64,000 nt of DNA from Chrysaora quinquecirrha. Taxonomy: Eukaryota; Cnidaria; Scyphozoa; Semaeostomeae; Pelagiidae. The notes under the pieces are model-generated. The model was not told the origin of the DNA. It searched no databases and worked only from the letters and a program-made list of their open reading frames with translations. Where the stretch lies: the NCBI GenBank assembly GCA_014526335.1, contig JACTAT010000032.1, positions 9,061,463 through 9,125,462 on the forward strand, given 5' to 3'. A program made the position numbers and the translations under genes. This document shows positions 52,081 to 64,000 of this stretch, piece after piece (position 1 is the first letter of the stretch; every line of letters begins with the position of its first letter).

Positions 52081-52397
52081 TCAAGTTTCATCGCGAACTA
52101 GACAGGGAAACAAGGTGCTCAAATGCACGCAGAACGAAACTTTAGGACGGGGGAAACCAACGCATTTATACGGGGGTTACAGGACGAAAGTAAGTGTCTG
52201 TGAAATGAAAATAGATTGCTTTATCAACTGTCTTTTACTTTTTTCCAACATCTCAAAACATTGCACAGCGCCTCGCTTTAAGACTGTCCTATTAGTACCA
52301 CTCTTTTATACTTTTTAGACTAAGGGATTAACTCAGGCCTGGATTTCCGATAATTGTTTCGACCCAAACGTTTGCGTTTCGTTCCTTTTGCCACTAA

Positions 52398-52778
52398 TAC
52401 ACTCTTTTTTTATAAGAAACCCGTTTATAAGAAACTCAGTACTGAGATCAATATTGGTTAAGAAATTTTCAATACACGACCCAAAATGATAGAAACTCGC
52501 AGGTCTCGACAGTCTTCAGAATAAGAAATATAGCATCGAAAAACGAACTTCTGTTACACCATAAGTGTCTATTTTTGCAAAAAAAGCAGCTAATGTAAAC
52601 GTGAATTGTATTGCTTTTTCTATTTGTCAAATTTAAGTGTCAATTACCTGTTCTGGCACTGAAAAAATTTTGATCCCTAAGAAACTGCTAAGAAACTTTC
52701 AGTACCAAAATTGTCCAAAAACTAAGAAACTTTGAGTACTGACATAAAATCTTAGTTTCTTATAGAAAAAAGAGTGTA
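52398..52778. mobile_element. ~380-bp MITE with TACACTCTTTTTT(T)ATAAGAAAC ends
   Basis: The left end TACACTCTTTTTTTATAAGA and the right end, reading TACACTCTTTTTTCTATAAG on the other strand, form terminal inverted repeats of about 23 bp. AAGAAACT words recur inside (TAAGAAACTCAGTACTGA, CTAAGAAACTTTGAGTACTGA) and form a second inverted pair. No coding capacity. It lies between the ALDH1L 3' end and the DCAF1 promoter. A shorter relative is at 55926-56067. Confidence 0.8.
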
Positions 52779-53181
52779 GTAATGTAATTTATCGAATAAT
52801 ATTGTATGGTACAGCACGTGTAATGGATATGGTAGTAATGGTAAAATATGGTATGTAGCAGAGCAAGATACATTTTACTACAATATCGAATAGTATTACT
52901 CTGGTATGGTATAATATATGGTAAATTAGAGTGTACAGAAAGTGCAACAGAGAAAAGTATATGTAGCGTAGCGTGTGGTAAAAACAACTGTACTGGCTAA
53001 CGAGCCCCGAATATTAGGGCAGTTATACGCAGCTGAGCCCCTGGCTTTGTCTCTGGTTAATTTTAAGCACAATCAATCACAAACCATCTAGGTTCTATAA
53101 AACATCAAGACACAACCAAGATTATAAAGTTGCTGGTTACACCATTATCACCCCTAAAGAAGATATTCATATTTAAAGTCC
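52779..53181. other. Intergenic low-complexity TATGGTA-rich stretch
   Basis: Between the MITE and the ALDH1L 3' end, the first ~200 bases are rich in ATGGTA, TATGGTA and ATATGGT words, a degenerate simple repeat. The remainder is unique with nothing recognised. A small open frame across the repeat was not called. Confidence 0.5.
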
Positions 53182-53187
53182 TTTATT
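53182..53187 (-). promoter_or_regulatory. Probable ALDH1L polyadenylation signal (AATAAA)
   Basis: AATAAA on the minus strand lies 56 bases after the ALDH1L stop codon, which would give a short 3' UTR. Confidence 0.6.
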
Positions 53188-53242
53188 GAATTTTCTACCT
53201 TTCTATAAGCGTCATATCACTAAGCTATTGTTCAGATTGTTC

Positions 53243-63838
<10,596 letters not shown>

Positions 63839-64000
63839 TTAAGATATCATGGTATGTTCGTGATTTATAGATGTTATGTTATCAAAAAGATTTAGCAAAC
63901 CAAACTGCAAAATGCTGTCAAAACTAGGTCTCAAAAGAACAGTTACATATATATATTTACAAATTACAAGATACAGTAAGATGTCGCACAAAAAGGGTGC

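Overview
This window is animal nuclear DNA. It holds intron-rich genes with GT-AG splice sites, a polymerase III tRNA gene, dense small inverted-repeat transposons and a large satellite array. The proteins are clearly metazoan. The fibrinogen-domain protein and several dispersed repeats suggest a cnidarian, probably a hexacoral; that assignment is inference. I saw no bacterial operon, CRISPR array, reverse transcriptase or transposase frame.

Layout. Positions 1-27617 are one tandem array of a ~190-bp monomer. A 4.2-kb stretch inside it (about 6880-11090) has a corrupted, homopolymer-expanded consensus, and a 727-bp terminal-inverted-repeat element interrupts it at 13700-14426. From 27814 to 51631, on the minus strand, lies a DCAF1 (VprBP) gene. 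I could place 32 coding exons, from the start codon to the acidic C-terminal tail. One intron carries a second satellite of ~63-bp palindromic units (34380-36782). From 53243 to 63830, also on the minus strand, lie the last 11 exons of an ALDH1L gene (10-formyltetrahydrofolate dehydrogenase); its 5' part lies beyond the window. One ALDH1L intron (56413-60484) contains a complete two-exon secreted fibrinogen-domain gene and a tRNA-Trp gene, both on the same strand as the host.

The genes do not form a pathway. DCAF1 is a substrate receptor of the CUL4-DDB1 ubiquitin ligase, ALDH1L oxidises 10-formyl-tetrahydrofolate in one-carbon metabolism, and the fibrinogen-domain protein is probably secreted.

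Sequence quality limits the reading. Besides the corrupted satellite block, DCAF1 exon 14 has a frameshift in a homopolymer stretch, an ALDH1L exon junction is out of phase by one base, and two parts of the DCAF1 armadillo-like region have no recognisable exons. The observations I find most worth checking are: the 63-bp palindromic intronic satellite; the tRNA-Trp whose terminator T-runs are also the polypyrimidine tract of the next ALDH1L exon; the nested fibrinogen gene; and the DCAF1 3' end lying against the satellite edge.
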